Part shown: positions 1-12,144 of the stretch, piece after piece
Layout of the letters: every line of letters starts with the position of its first letter
Position numbering within the stretch: position 1 is the stretch's first letter
NCBI GenBank assembly: GCA_002786065.1
Contig: NHNY01000006.1
Coordinates: 806,001 to 870,000, forward strand
Length of the DNA stretch: 64,000 bases
Direction of reading: 5' to 3'
Source of the DNA: Microcyclospora pomicola
Lineage: Eukaryota; Ascomycota; Dothideomycetes; Capnodiales
Notes under the pieces: generated by a model
The model's database searches: none
What the model saw: only the letters and a program-made list of their open reading frames with translations
What the model was told of the DNA's origin: nothing
Translations under genes and position numbers: made by a program

Positions 1-656
1 CCGTCACAGGAGGCTGGCAGCTCGGCTCTGATTAGTTTCTGCCTGCGGACTCGCACCGAGCGCTGTCCCAACAGCCTTGATGAGGCCAGAGCGCGGCGTA
101 TATGGCCGTTGGACAACGATACGTAGCGGGTTTGTGGAGGGCCGTTTGCTGCAACGGGATGCAGAAGTCTGATATCGTTGAATTCGGCTGATCTTACCGC
201 CGGGGAAGCTTTGTCTCCGCATTCCCAAGGCTGGACAGAGAGAGATAACGACGAACGACGGTGGATGGTCCATGCGTTGCTCGTTCACTTCATCTTTCGC
301 ATACCACCGACTCCAGGTTCACGACCGATGTCTTCTCGGTATTATCATCGTATTCTTTGCTTGTAGTTGTTGGTTGGCAGCTAAACATCCAGCTCCCCCA
401 ACTTTTGGCGCAATTCCGGGCAGGGCGGCAGATCGACAGGCCCATGCAGTCAATGCCAGGAATGGCGGGGTAGAAGAATCTGGAGAAATCGGATGATGAT
501 GTCGTGCTACATGATGCATAGAAAGTTTGTCCGCCTAAGCTCATACTGCATACAGTACATCAATAGGTACATGTGAAGATCAGCTTCACGCAACACTAAG
601 AATCGAACATCAAGGTCGTCGTCCACCAACTACCTCATCCCTCCCTCTCCGCCGCC
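1..656. other. Intergenic, 5' flank of the GT8 gene
   Basis: No ORF here has protein-like composition, and both strands carry only short overlapping frames. The last 60 bases before the ATG at 657 are C/T-rich, as is usual for fungal leaders. I see no recognisable RNA gene or repeat. Confidence 0.6.
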
Positions 657-1622
657 ATGGCCTCCACCACCACCACCACCACCACCGCTCCCGACGATGC
701 CATCCCCCACTCCAAAGTCTGGACCACCCTCATCACCAACACCGCCTACCTCTCCGGCCTGCTGACCCTCGACGCCTCGCTCAAATTCACCGGCTCCAAA
801 TACCCGCTCGTCGCCCTCTACACCTCCACCTTCCCGCCGGAGGGGCTCGCCGCGCTCTCCCGCCGGGGCATCCCCCACCAGCAGATCCCCTACCTGCTAC
901 CCACGACCTCGGCCGACTTCACGCACGACCCGCGCTTCTACGACTGCTGGTCGAAGCTAACGCCCTTCGGGCTGACGCAGTTCTCGCGCGTCGTCCAGCT
1001 CGACAGCGACATGCTCGTGCTGCGCAACATGGACGAGCTGATGGAGCTGCCGCTCGACGAGCCCGGGCTCCACGGCACGGGCTCGCGCGTCTTCGCCGCC
1101 AGCCACGCCTGCGTGTGCAATCCGCTGCAGAAGCCCCATTACCCGGCGGACTGGGTGCCGGGGAACTGCGCGTTCACCGCACAGCATGGCCATGCCGAAC
1201 AGGCGCAGACGGAGGGGGCGCCGGCGACGACAGGGCTGGGGATGCCGAACGGCGGGCTGCAGGTCGTCAACCCATCACAGGCGGTGTACGAGTTGATCCT
1301 GGAGGGGCTGCAGGATCCGAAGACGATGGCGTACGAGTTCGCGGACCAGAGCATGCTGGGGGATATGTTCAGTGGGCGGTGGGTGGCGCTGCCGTACGTG
1401 TACAACGCGCTCAAGACGTTGCGATGGAAGAACGTCCATGCCGAGATATGGCGGGACGAGGAGGTGAAGAACGTGCACTACATCTTGTCGCCGAAGCCGT
1501 GGGACGAGGGTGAAAAGGAGAAGGCGAAGGAGGGCAGGGATGAAACGCACCAGTGGTGGTGGGACGCCAATGACCGGCGGCTGAAGGAGGAGAAGGCGCG
1601 AGGTATTGATGATGGGTTTTAG
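657..1622 (+). CDS. GT8-like (glycogenin/galactinol synthase fold) glycosyltransferase
   Basis: This intronless gene encodes 321 residues and looks like a fungal family 8 glycosyltransferase, transferring sugar from a nucleotide-sugar donor with a retaining mechanism. After a Thr-rich start (residues 4-10, a CAC/ACC run), the segment 22-60 matches the N-terminal beta-alpha unit (VWTTLITNTAYLSG). The metal-binding DxD lies in QLDSDMLVLRN (D116, D118). A conserved-looking GLGMPNGGLQV block near residue 195 and an HYILSPKPW block near 276 also fit this family. There is no signal peptide or membrane segment, so it is probably cytosolic. The start is in excellent context (GCCGCCATGG). The acceptor is unknown. 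Glycogenin proper is usually longer with a C-terminal glycogen synthase-binding tail, which is absent here, so a galactinol-synthase-like or uncharacterised GT8 role is more likely. Confidence 0.85.
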   Translation: MASTTTTTTTAPDDAIPHSKVWTTLITNTAYLSGLLTLDASLKFTGSKYPLVALYTSTFPPEGLAALSRRGIPHQQIPYLLPTTSADFTHDPRFYDCWSKLTPFGLTQFSRVVQLDSDMLVLRNMDELMELPLDEPGLHGTGSRVFAASHACVCNPLQKPHYPADWVPGNCAFTAQHGHAEQAQTEGAPATTGLGMPNGGLQVVNPSQAVYELILEGLQDPKTMAYEFADQSMLGDMFSGRWVALPYVYNALKTLRWKNVHAEIWRDEEVKNVHYILSPKPWDEGEKEKAKEGRDETHQWWWDANDRRLKEEKARGIDDGF

Positions 1623-2200
1623 GAGACATGCACGGTCGGAAAGATCTAGACGATTCAACATGTACATTTTCATGGCTCATATTCGTGTGAGCATCTCCCT
1701 TCTGGTCTTCATCGTTTTCATCGTATATCATTGCCAAGCTTTGTTTCTGTTGCAATGCCTTTATCAAGTCAAAACCATCAACCAAAACTAGACCCCCAGG
1801 CGTACATATGTATCTCTCTTCCTGATCTTCGCATCAGTCGCCACATGGCCCCTCCTATCCACATCATTTGTGTTCAGATGCACGAAAGGCGACCAGGCTT
1901 CAAACGAGTCGTCGTTGACAGCTGGTCGGCTCTCGGTGAACGTTAAACTTCGTCAGACATGCAGAGTACTGTACGACACATCGACGGCAGGATTCTGCAA
2001 TCTGAAGAGGGCTCGGGCATGGCCGCTAATATTCCCTTCTCAAACAAAGTCAGTCTTCCATACGCAAGCGTGCGAATCCGCGTGCAATTTCGGTCGATTG
2101 CGTCGAATGTGCGAGTTCGTGTATGTGTGACTTTGCCACTGTGGCGGAGTTTTCTCCATGAGAATGGGGTTTTGTAATCGTCATCTCGTCACTCTCCACT
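1623..2200. other. Intergenic between convergent GT8 and bZIP genes
   Basis: This is the 3' flank of two converging genes and holds only short chance frames. No repeat, RNA gene or relic was recognised. Confidence 0.6.
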
Positions 2201-3290
2201 TCACCCGTTCCGCTGTTCGGCATATCGGTCCATCATGTTGAAAATATGCGTGTTCGGCACGTTGCAATCCCGGCCATCGCCACAGCCCAATTGCTCCTCC
2301 AGCTCGAATCCTGCGTCTGGTTTGATGCCGCGAAGAACGTCCGCAGCCACGTAACAGGACGTCGAGTCGCTTGTAACGGGGACATGGTATTGTGGCGTAG
2401 ATAGCCAGGGTGCGTATACATCATCCTGCGGCATCGAATAGCCAAAGTTTTGCTGTAATTGTTGCTGGTGATGTTGCTGTTGCTGCTGCTGTTGTTGCTG
2501 TTGTTGTTGTTGCTGCTGCTGCTGCTGCTGTTGTTGTTGTTGCTGTTGATGTTGCTGTTGCTGTTGATGTTGTTGCTGGTGTTGGGGCATTGAAGTGGGA
2601 CCTGGCATAGCATAAGGATGATGGGCGAAGCCAGTCACGGGAATGGGCATGCTGGTTCCGGACAAAGTCTGTGGGCTGTGGTACTGCTGGGCTGGAGAGT
2701 CCATCGCAGGTGAGTTGAGATGAATAGGTGAGATTGCCTGCACCTGCATCTGAGCAGGACGCTCGATTGCCGGCATGGGCTTGCAGTCTTGACTTCGTCC
2801 AGGACCATCACTAGCCTGTGACGGCGAGCAAGAGCCTCCTGGGCCGCACTGCCTCTTGACCCCGAGCAAGCTCTCCAACGCACTGGCATTGGTGCTGTGT
2901 GGCGAGTCGTCCGGACCACTCTCCTCCCCCAGCATAGCATTGATATCGACCTCCGACATCCCCGTCTGCGCGAGCAGTTGCCGTAGCTTCTTGTTCTCAT
3001 CCACCACCTTTCTCGCCGCGGCCTGTATCTCCGCCGATGCTTCTACCCCCGACTGCTCGCACACCCGGTACCTCGTCTCGAGTTCCTGGAGATATTCCTT
3101 CCGGCGAGCGCGAGATCGGCGCTGGTTGTCGCGGATACGGGCCAAGTTCGCCGCTCTCTGCAAGGGTGACATGGCATTCGTCAATGATCCGTCGACAATG
3201 AAAAACCTCTCGCGAGCCTCTACATACCTGCGCATGTGTTTGGCCGTCGTCCTCCATGTTCACAGAGTCCCGCGGAGGTGATGTCGTCAT
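2201..3290 (-). CDS. bZIP transcription factor with long polyglutamine tract
   Basis: I infer two exons, 3228-3290 and 2201-3157, joined across a 70-bp intron (GTATGT donor, CTTGCAG acceptor), giving 339 residues. Exon 1 encodes a 21-residue leader; an internal ATG at 3257 would shorten it by 11. The basic region (ARIRDNQRRSRARRKEYLQE) carries the N-x-x-x-S-R-x-R-R-style contact residues, followed by a leucine-zipper-like helix up to about residue 100. The middle is Pro/Ser/Gln-rich, and residues at about 210-265 are an almost pure Gln tract broken by His. A C-terminal patch with Cys/Asp (GCGDGRD) precedes the stop. It is a nuclear DNA-binding regulator, and its targets cannot be told from sequence. 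An unspliced reading would start at 3235 inside the intron and lose the Met-Glu-Asp leader, so I prefer the spliced model. Confidence 0.85.
2455..2590 (-). repeat. CAG/CAA microsatellite encoding polyglutamine
   Basis: This is a trinucleotide run inside the bZIP gene. On the coding strand it is a mixture of CAG and CAA codons, with CAT/CAC interruptions giving His. The codon mixing suggests selection for the Gln tract, or an old and partly stabilised repeat, rather than a fresh pure expansion. Confidence 0.95.
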
Positions 3291-4303
3291 ACGGACGAGG
3301 GTCGCAAAATTCCTGGCGCAACGCCCACCGTGGACGTGTTCAAGGTGCGATGACGAGAAGTGCAGTCGAAATACAACAGCGACGTCGATTGGTGATGTGA
3401 GGATTAGAAAGAAAGATGTCTCTCGATTGAACCATGGATTACTGTGGTCCGCGAATAACGACCCGGGGAATCGGCATGACCGGAGTGATTTCAACGTATT
3501 ACGCGTCTAGTGCAGCGTGTGGCGGAGGGGGACTGCTCGTTCCAGGGCGATGCCAACCACATCCAGTAAGGCCGCTATCGTGGAGGGGCCTATATTGGTG
3601 AAATCCCCCATATGTGCGGTTATCAGATCCTCGGAAGTAGTGGTTTTTGACGTAATGATCGTCTGCCGTCGGGCTCGAAAGGATCCTTCATCACGGCCGC
3701 GTCGATCCTCTAGACGCTGCGGACTTCTGCGCAGGGCTGCATGTCCAGACTCGCGCCAGTGCAAGACTAAGGTATGGAAGTCGTCATAATTGTGAGCAGT
3801 CACCGAATGGCGATGCGGGAATTGAATTGAAATACCTAGGAACGGAAACATCACATCCGAAGTCAGGGACGGCGAGAGTTCCAAATCATACTGGTGTAGT
3901 AGGGCAGTAAGCTGAGAGCATAGACTCGGCCATATCGCATGAAGTGAGCATCATCTCAATCGCGGGCTTGGAACCTGTTGCAAACAAGAAGTCAAAGAGA
4001 GATCAGGACTCCAGATGCGTGGCACATTGGCTGCTCCAGTTTTCATACCAGAGGGCATTCCTGGTACCAAGATAAATTCATCCAGCCTAGGAGGACATTT
4101 AAGACCTGTCCAACGCTGTATCTAGATATAAAACCCCGTCGTGTACTGGATCATTTCTATTCGTTGCATAACAAAGCACAACTCCCGCTGCAAAAGCACC
4201 CTCCCAGCGCCATTTCGCTAGTATACGGGCAATAACATCAGACCGAACCTCCCTCCAAAGCGTGCGCCAGATCAGTTGAGTTCCGTGGCGGTCACATCCC
4301 TCT
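3291..4303. other. Intergenic, promoter side of the bZIP gene and 3' side of nirA
   Basis: This kilobase contains no frame with protein-like composition and no recognisable RNA gene. It should hold the bZIP promoter and the nirA 3' UTR. Confidence 0.5.
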
Positions 4304-7144
4304 CTATTGATACCATTCATTCTCGTTATACATCGTCAAGCCGTGATTCGGCTGTGTCGACCAGTCCACCGAAGGATAACCCATGGCACTCGACGTTGAA
4401 AGGCTCTGAGCCACCGATGACGGCAGGCCATAGCCGTTCGAACCCGAGATCGAGCCTCTGCTTTGTCGATTCGCTGCATGTTGCTGCATCCCGTTGCTAT
4501 CGGCGGACCAGGGGCTGTGATCGGTATCGACAGCCGGTGTGTTCCAGTTCTCAAAGCCACGGGCGAACTGAGCTTGATCCCGCATCACCCAATCCTGACT
4601 GTCGCGCATGAGCTGCTCCACCCCACCAAACATCTCGCTGGGACTGTTGCCCTGTTTGTCATTCATGGCTGAGTTCTGGTTCGTCAAAGGTACTGCAGGA
4701 GTAGGCGTGGCCGAGGGGTACGGTCGTGCCTGAAGACCATGAAAGTCGTTCAGAGGTGGGGGATAGTCTCGGCCGTTGGCCTGCGCCATAGGGCCATGGT
4801 TCACCATGGTCTGCACAGCATTGCTGAGGTTGGTAGCTTGCACCTGCATCTGAGCTGTATTATACCAGCTCTGCGCTGCCGCGGGAGGGGCACTCGCGAC
4901 GGCGAGTGAAGGTCGCCGAGATTGGTCAGGAGACTGTGACTCGTGGAAGAAATGCCCGAACTTTGCGTCTGTCCGTGCAAGTACAATTGCTGCTTCTTTC
5001 GGTAATTCGATGTTCCACTTCCTCGCTATCTCACTCAGGATACCCAAAGTGCGTCGTGCACCCAACCAGCCCTCGGCAATCTCTTCTAAATGCTTGATAC
5101 CGTGGACAATATCTCGCTTCGCGCTCTTGTCTGGTAGATTCAAAAGATGGATCGTGCATGCTGAATGTACGATGTACACGGCGATGTTGCAGATCTGCCT
5201 AAGCCCGTGCGAGCGTTTGTAAAGTCGCATAAGCTTGGAGATCATGGCGGCCGCCTGAGTACACAGCTTGCGTGGGCTGACGTTCTGCGGGAGAGGCGAG
5301 GTAGCTTGAGTATATTTTAGAAAAGGTCTAAAGAGATGCACGAACAGGAGTTGGAAGAACATGCTACAAGTGGTCAGCTTTCAATATCATAGCAGGTCGA
5401 CAAGGCAAAACTTACTGCATCAGCAACACGCTTGCTAGACCACCCTCTTTTGGTTCCAGCTCCTTGGGCAGTTCGCGACGCCATGACTCCAGACGCGTGT
5501 GTATGTCCGAAAGCTTCTTCAGCTCCGCTGCTTTGCCCTTGATTTTCTCGATGTCAGACGGGTTATAGAAGTAGTTGAGTAAATCATTACTGATCTCGCA
5601 AAGTTTCGCGATCTGCAATGCCACAGTTCTGGTCCTTGCAGGTTGTGAGTGCGTCTGTGAGTATCCGGAGTCTGTGTATGGACACCATTGCGCGGCGTCT
5701 TCGTCAGGGAACACTTCGAACTTGGGCACCGTGATCATATTCGTTGGTAGCTGTGGTAATCGGCCCAAGTAGTTTGACCAGCACTTATCGAAAAGGTAGC
5801 AACCCCAGAATGTGATGCGTCGCACGTCCTCCTCGGCATCGTCTCCGTTGATTTGCTTGTTAGTGGACAATCGACCGTTATCCAAATTCAAGCCCATGTC
5901 AGCAGCCATGCGGAAGGACATCCCACTATACACCCATCCCTTCGCCTCACGTCCACAGCCTGCTTCCCGAACAGACATCAAAGCAAGCGCTTGGACAGTG
6001 GTCAGTTTCGGGTGCTCGTGCTCATCGTTCTGCATGATCAATCGCTTTGCCTCCTTAAAGAAGTGATCGCCGGCTGTCGCGGAGTCGTGTGGGTCGGCGC
6101 GGGCATCTGTACGAGAGGTGAAATGGCAGCCAAGAGCCAGAATCGCATTCACGAGGAGAGGTGTGCAATAGTAGACCTTTCGTTTGGCATCTGAAGGCGG
6201 CTTTCCCAGATTGAAGTCCCGGAAGAATAGCTGTTTGGATAGCGTGGTGAAGTATGCGTAATGCCAGGTGAAGTACATGTGGAGAAGGTGCTTGACCAAG
6301 TCTTCGTCTTTGGTGACGTCTGACCAGGAAGTGATCGCATTCGCTTGTTGCTGGTACTCATCGGCATCTGCATCCCCAACGTCTTGTGCCATGTGTATCA
6401 GATTGGATGTGCCACCAATAAACCTGACAGAACCATCGTCGACCTGCAGGTCTCCCATCTTGCCGTATAGCTGGGTCTCGAACGTGCGGACCGGAGGCGC
6501 ACCATTCTCCTGTATCTCAAACTCGTCGTCCTCTTCATCATCTGGCTCTTCACCATTCTCCCTTGCTACGATCTCTTCGGCTACAGCATCTAAGCTCTCA
6601 CAAGTACGGATCTCGCGGATCAAAGCGGGTACGTCATCTTCAGGATAGTTGAGAATCGCCTGAATCAGAGTATGTAGAGTAGTGTTGCGCGTTTTCAGGT
6701 TGTCTAGGTCGTTCTTGTAGACACCTTTGCGTCGGTGATCAGAGTTGGGGTCGTAAATGCACTCGGTGCCATACACTTGGCTGCACGCTGCGCATCGAGG
6801 GGTCGCTCCGTCACATTTCGACTTGCGTCGTCTATCGGAGATCGTCAGTTGGTCACAACCCAGCGGGCGATTGTATAATTGACATACCTGCACGCGATAC
6901 ATGCTGTACTGACACCTGCTAGTAATCAATATGCGGCCGATAGCGACAGCAAATGGAGGACCGTACATCTTCGCTTTGCTGAGTCCTCATCTGTCTCGGC
7001 GCTGGCCTTGCGCCTGTTTCGACTCTTCGCTTTCGAAGTTGTCGTGTTGGAGGCGGCTATGTTCGGCTCCTCCTTCTTGACTGCGTATTGTGCGTCGTGC
7101 TCCGCGACGCCAGCGGCTGTCTGCATGGGAATGATTTGTGGCAT
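4304..7144 (-). CDS. nirA: Zn2Cys6 nitrate-assimilation activator, NirA/NIT4 family
   Basis: Four exons (6967-7144, 6888-6915, 5416-6831, 4304-5363) close in frame to 893 residues, essentially the length of Aspergillus NirA. The introns are 51, 56 and 52 bp. The binuclear zinc cluster straddles two introns: C65 and C68 come from the 28-nt second exon (STACIACR), and C75, C82, C85 and C93 from the third. It is followed by the NirA-type linker YDPNSDHRRKGVYK. The fungal-specific regulator domain follows, with NirA-like blocks (VRFIGGTSNLI, SVREAGCGREAKGWVYSG, FWGCYLFDKCWSNYLGR, FFQLLFVHLFRPFLKYTQ, LRQICNIAVYIVHSACTIHL). The family activates nitrate transporter, nitrate reductase and nitrite reductase genes and shuttles in and out of the nucleus. 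The C-terminal 200 residues are low-complexity and Pro/Gln/Asn-rich, consistent with an activation domain. No nitrate assimilation structural gene lies in the window. Confidence 0.93.
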
Positions 7145-8380
7145 GTGGACATGCTCTTATCAGAGGCACTCTGGGAATGTGCCAAAAGCGCAGTCCTGGG
7201 CATTCCAAACCAAAGTTTCGAGGAAACACAACTGAGGTTCGTCTGACGAAAGTTGTCTACATAAGGAAACCATGATAGCCTCCGCCTTGAGTTTCTATCC
7301 AAGGTCAACCCAATACTAGGCGTGCAGGGATAGACACTCAGATCAGTGCTGGATGGAGTCCGCCCTCCACCAATGGTAAGGTCGCTTGATGTGCTTGATA
7401 AGAGCGCACGTTGTAGATATGGCCCCGGTTGCCACTATCGCGGGCCCCACGATCATCGTTCGATCCACAGCGCTCACAGAAGAGAGTGTGCCTCACCCCA
7501 ATAATAAGGCGTGATGACCAGCATAATCCCTGGAATCACTTTCTGACCCCAATTGACATGACATGGCATGCTTGCTTGGTCGCTTTGATAGCCGTGCCAG
7601 TCGTGCCAGCACATCCCATCGATATCCACAATGGCTGACAAGCGATGCACCCACTGACGCCAATTCAGCGCAGCGCCTCGGCCTGTTCTGAACCGCGAAT
7701 TGAGTACGAGCATCTACTGAGGTGCATGTCTTGTTCCAGTGGACTCGCGTGCTCGGTGGGCTGGTAGGATCTAGACGTGAGGTGCAGTATTGCTAAGCGG
7801 CGCGATCAAACGCAGATCAACAATGCATGGCTGGCACTCTCGGTAGATCCTCGCCACGGCCTAAGAATCCGTATGCCGAGATTAATGATTACAGTACTTC
7901 CTCTCACCACTCACTCAGCTATATAGGTACCTTAGGTTACCCTTGTAACAACCACAAACGTTTATCGTTCGTGACTCCCAGGGGAAAAGCCTGCAAGGTA
8001 TGCACGAGCAAGACAAAGAATGAGCAGACTAGCATTGCCGGCCAGTGATCTTATCTTGCACTCAGGGACTGGACAAAGATAACGCGCCCGCCACGATGCC
8101 GTAAACTGTATTTTATTCTTACTAGGGCTCAAGGCTGGAACGTGGGTTTTCCTTTTTGGATTTATTGTTTGTCGTGGGGTGGTATACATGAAGGGTAGTA
8201 TATCATGCCACCGCGTGCTTTAGCCTATGGGTGATGGGAAAGGTGAGACTGTATGTCGCTTTCAGACGAGATGAGGTTTGTAGAGACTAATGAGACTACT
8301 CCAAGAGTGGTGCCTGAGGCACATGTGTTTGCGATTCGACTGCGGCCACACATCTCCATCGAGATGCACCATTTCCGACC
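7145..8380. other. Intergenic upstream of nirA
   Basis: This stretch lies between the nirA start and the permease stop, with both genes on the minus strand. It carries no convincing frame, RNA gene or repeat and presumably contains the nirA promoter. Confidence 0.5.
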
Positions 8381-10211
8381 TCACCACTGATTCATCCAAG
8401 TCTGCACCTTTGTGACCGGTCCTTGGTATCGATCTTTCCCGTCACAAAGATAGAAGATGCAGGCCGATCCCATGAGCGCAACGAAGAGTACTGAGCTCCA
8501 GTTGAAGTTCACTACGGTCATGTCATGGTAACCTGGCCAGAATGCCCAAAAGAATGCGTATGTGGAGTACAGCAGACCGATACTGTTCACCACAAGGCCA
8601 TACCTGCCAAGCGTCCATCGCGCGTACGGGAGCTGCTCCCCACGTAGACGCTTCAGTGTGACACTTCCGATCGACATGATGTACGTCGCCATAAGCGACA
8701 CCGTAGAAAGCGAGATGAAGGCGCTGAAGGCCACCTCACTGCCAATGTTGATCAAGGCTGCCGCACTGGTATAGCAGGCTGTGAGCACAATGGCGTTGAC
8801 GGGCATATGCAGTTTCCGGTCGACCCGGCGGATCCAGGACGAATAGGGCAGGCCGCTGTCACGTCTGTGAGATGACCATGTCAGAGGTAGATGTACATGT
8901 GAGAGATGGGCATTGACTCACGCAAAAGCGTACAGCTGCCGAGAGGTCGATGCCATTGAGCTCATTGTAATCATTGCCAGCAGGACAAGTACGACAGAGG
9001 TGAAAGCTGCAATCGCAGTGGTCGAGCCATACACATCCTGGAAAAGAGCAACAAAGGGGTGTGTAGATTCGAGTGCGGAGTCAACAGATCGCAGATGGAA
9101 GCAATAGGTGAGGACCATGATGAATGTGAGAGGAGCATTCATGAGGTGGCTCAATACCATCGCTCGGGGCACAGTGGTGGAAGCATCGACTATCTCCTCG
9201 GCGAGATGAGCGACTGATTCGCTTCAAGGATCTACTTGTTAGCTAACCGAGATGCAGCGCTTGCAACTGTCCGAGTACGTACCTCCCGAGGGTGACAAAG
9301 ATGCAAGATACCTGGCCGACCAGAACTGCCCAAGAAGTGCTTGGCCATTCGCCACCGTATTGCTTGAAGTCCAGAAACACCGGGCGTGCCTCAACTCTTG
9401 AGCCTAGCACCCAAAGAGAAACAATAACGACCACGAATGCCAGAACATGACAGGTAGCCAAGACACCACATGCAAAACCCAGGTATTTAGCACCAAATAT
9501 GTTGGATAATGCCAGCACAATCACTGTCGCAATCGTAAGAAGCGTACCTTGCCACCTGGCAGGACTATAATCCGGCACGAGAACTCCGATCAGTGCCTGG
9601 ATCACGCTACCGACAATGTAGCAATCGGCTGCGATGATAGACTGCCAGCATATCGTCCCGAGCCAGCCGCAGCAATATGACAAGAAGCGTTGACAGGACG
9701 CTGGGCTCCACTCAGAAACGTAATGATACTGTCCAGCGCTGACCGTATCTTAGCGAGGGACCACAGACATATGTTGCTGGCGAAAGGCTTACGCGGTGGG
9801 AGCCATACTCGACATTTCTGCTAACTTCACAACGAGTCAATCATTGGCTGCAAGATCGGGCTCTTGCATGTACCCACTGAGAAGATGATAAAGCTTTGTC
9901 CAATGTACGCCCATACCAGACTCCAGAACAACTCCGGGCGTCCCCCGTTGGTCAGACCTTGCGTGTTCGCCGTGAGTAGGATCTCCTACGTGCCCATCAC
10001 CTGTTTCGTGTCAGCTCGAACGCGTCGCGATAGATCAGGATCGCCGTACAAGGGAAGTGAATGCTATTGCAGACAACAACCTCATGTTGCGCTGAAGCTC
10101 TTGCTTCTGGCCAAGCCGCTGATCCGACTGGACGTCAATCACGTTGGACATGACCACGTGGGACATCTTGCTCGAAGTACTAACTTGCATGTCGACCAGA
10201 TCCTGTGTCAT
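8381..10211 (-). CDS. APC-superfamily amine/amino-acid permease, with stop codon at a usually conserved Trp
   Basis: Six exons (10050-10211, 9878-9985 or 9878-10000, 9793-9824, 9738-9283, 9221-8922, 8864-8381) read in frame across all junctions and give about 513-518 residues with roughly 10-12 hydrophobic segments. Blocks typical of fungal choline/GABA permeases are present: LRRN-like QELQRNMRLLSAIAF, NTQGLTNGGRPELFWSLVWA, AEMSSMAPTAAGQYHYVSEW, HLAEEIVDASTTVPRAM, FARDSGLPYSSW and PVNAIVLTACY. The protein would import a polyamine, choline or amino acid at the plasma membrane. Oddity: the best exon 2 acceptor (branch GCTGAC, CAG at 10001-10003) leads into VMGT, then TAG at 9986-9988 where relatives usually have Trp (TWEILLTANTQGL). 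Splicing to that TAG itself as acceptor drops five codons and keeps the frame open. The start at 10211 is chosen for its ACCACCATG context; in-frame upstream ATGs exist at 10226 and 10367. Confidence 0.8.
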
Positions 10212-10730
10212 GGTGGTGATCTCCATCCGTGGTGCAGGTGGCTCGGCCAGACGTAGTACGCCCGGCGGAAGAACACTGGTGGCATTGGATCGGTCATGAG
10301 AGCCCCTCTTTTCAGCTTCTTGAGGTTTGTGTGATTCGATGCAGGTGTCGTTTTGAAAGGCACCCATCGGATATGATGTAGCAATACTCCTAGGTAGGGA
10401 AATTAGTGCATCGCAAGCAGACGCATCATCCGAACACACAAAAGCTCCGGGAGCTACATGTATACGGGCGCACTACTTAGAGTATCGCAGCGATGATGGC
10501 AGCCTTCCCTACGTCGACAATCGAATGAGATGATCTTTCCGAATCCTGCGGGGCTCAAAGGCACAGAAGGGGCGGGTTTTGCAGAGAAACTGAACCCATC
10601 TAGCATCATCTTGCATCACCTCGCTTGCAGATTACCGCCCGAGCTCTGTCTATACAGGTTCACTCCATTCCTTTGCCCAGTGAACGGTACTCCGCTTTTC
10701 TTCTGTCGAAACACAACAATCACCTACATT
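10212..10730. other. Divergent intergenic between permease and rhodopsin-like gene
   Basis: This region is flanked by two starts and should carry both promoters. A 5' part of the plus-strand frame (10530-10730) is open but looks like leader sequence, because the membrane-protein homology starts after the ATG at 10731. No other element was recognised. Confidence 0.5.
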
Positions 10731-12144
10731 ATGCCATCATCAGAAGTTGTCTTCCCTGATCATTACTCGAGCGACGACCGAACACCCGGTTTCGATCTGA
10801 CCATCGGCGCAGCATACACCGTCATAACTGCTATCACTGGCCTGATCTGGTCTCTAATGTTCTTGGCAATCCGTACCTACCTACGCATATTCGTCAATGG
10901 TCCGTTTGGTTGGGATGACTACGCATGCGGCATAGCCACCACCTTTGCTTGCTTTTCTTCCGCTTTCGCGCTCTGTCAAGTACATTACGGCCTAGGTGAG
11001 CATATCGGCTCCGTGGATCTGAATGCGCAGGACGTGATTCGAGTCATGTCTTACGTCAATTCGCTTTTCTTCGTGTTGACCCTCGCCTTTTCCATGCTCT
11101 CCATCTGCATGCTCATTAAGCGCATTACAAGCTCGCATGAACAACTTCGAATCTCGCTGGGCGTGAGCAGCGCAGTATGTCTATGGGCGACCATCTCAAT
11201 CTTGATCATTGCTTTCCAATGTGATATGCCGACACCATGGCGTCAGGGCCAAGGACACGGCTGCATGAGCACAGTTCGTAAGCGGTATCATCCACAAGGC
11301 CTACAAGCTTTACTGATCTGTACTTCATTGGTGGCAGTGGAGGATATGGCAAGGTATTGCAATCACGCAAGCTGTTCTTGAGTTCGCCAACGTCGTTGCA
11401 GCGCTTGTCCTTGTGTGGCCGCTCAGCATGCCGATGAGAACGAAGAGCGCCGTACTGGTCGCCTTTTCGATCCGTTTGCTGTACATTCCCCGAGGCCTTC
11501 TCTTCCCACCGTGATCTGAACATAAGTGAAGCTGACAGGAGACGAGCAGCATCATTCCACCGACCATCATGCGCCTGAACATGCTGCATCACATCACAAC
11601 GCAGCATGACTGGACCCACGCGCGCGCTCCACTCGTGATCAACACGCAGATCGTGCTACACTTCTCTGTCATCCTCGCCACCATTCCCTGCGTGAAGCCA
11701 TGGCTAGCGGCGCTGCAAGGCGGTGGCTTCGAAATGACCGTTTTGACACGCCCGCATGTACCGGAACTTGCTTACCGCAGTGCCATGGCCATCGCTCCGA
11801 TGTCGAGCCGGCAAAAGATTCGCGCACATCGCAAGGAGAGCGTGGACGAGTGGCAGCGGGTCGTCATGGGCGACACGAGCGCGTCAACGACCATCCGGTT
11901 TTCGCCGCAGGATGCGTGGCTCGCTGCTCGTCGTCGCAGTGCCGATAGCTCGCAGCACGGCCTGAAGAGCATCACACGCATGGACAGCTTCTCCGTCACC
12001 GTGGATGACGATGTTGGTAGCGGAGGCCAGAGAGGCGAGAGCATCAAGGATGCCGACCTGCCGACATTGTCGGTCGTGCCCGAGACCTCATGGGAGTCTC
12101 TCGCGCGAAGGCCGTGTGAAGTTGCTAGAAGTCCTTGTCTTTAG
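10731..12144 (+). CDS. Rhodopsin-type (PTH11/SAT4-like) 7-TM membrane protein
   Basis: Three exons give about 426 residues: 10731-11273, 11338-11480 and 11550-12144. The protein has an N-terminal outside segment and about seven hydrophobic helices with family-style blocks: TYLRIFVNGPFGWDDYACG after TM1, HYGLGEHIG before TM3, CDMPTPW at the TM4-TM5 loop, and an ALVLVWPLSMPMR inner loop. A 150-residue Ser/Arg-rich cytoplasmic tail follows. Such proteins are plasma-membrane sensors or of unknown role. Intron 1 is ambiguous. The preferred donor is GTTCGT at 11274 with a TACTGAT branch point; a GTAAGC donor at 11278 with acceptor at 11355 also closes the frame and removes WRIWQ. Intron 2 ends in a tandem acceptor (GAG-CAG at 11544-11549), so two isoforms differing by one Ser are possible. 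Confidence 0.78.
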
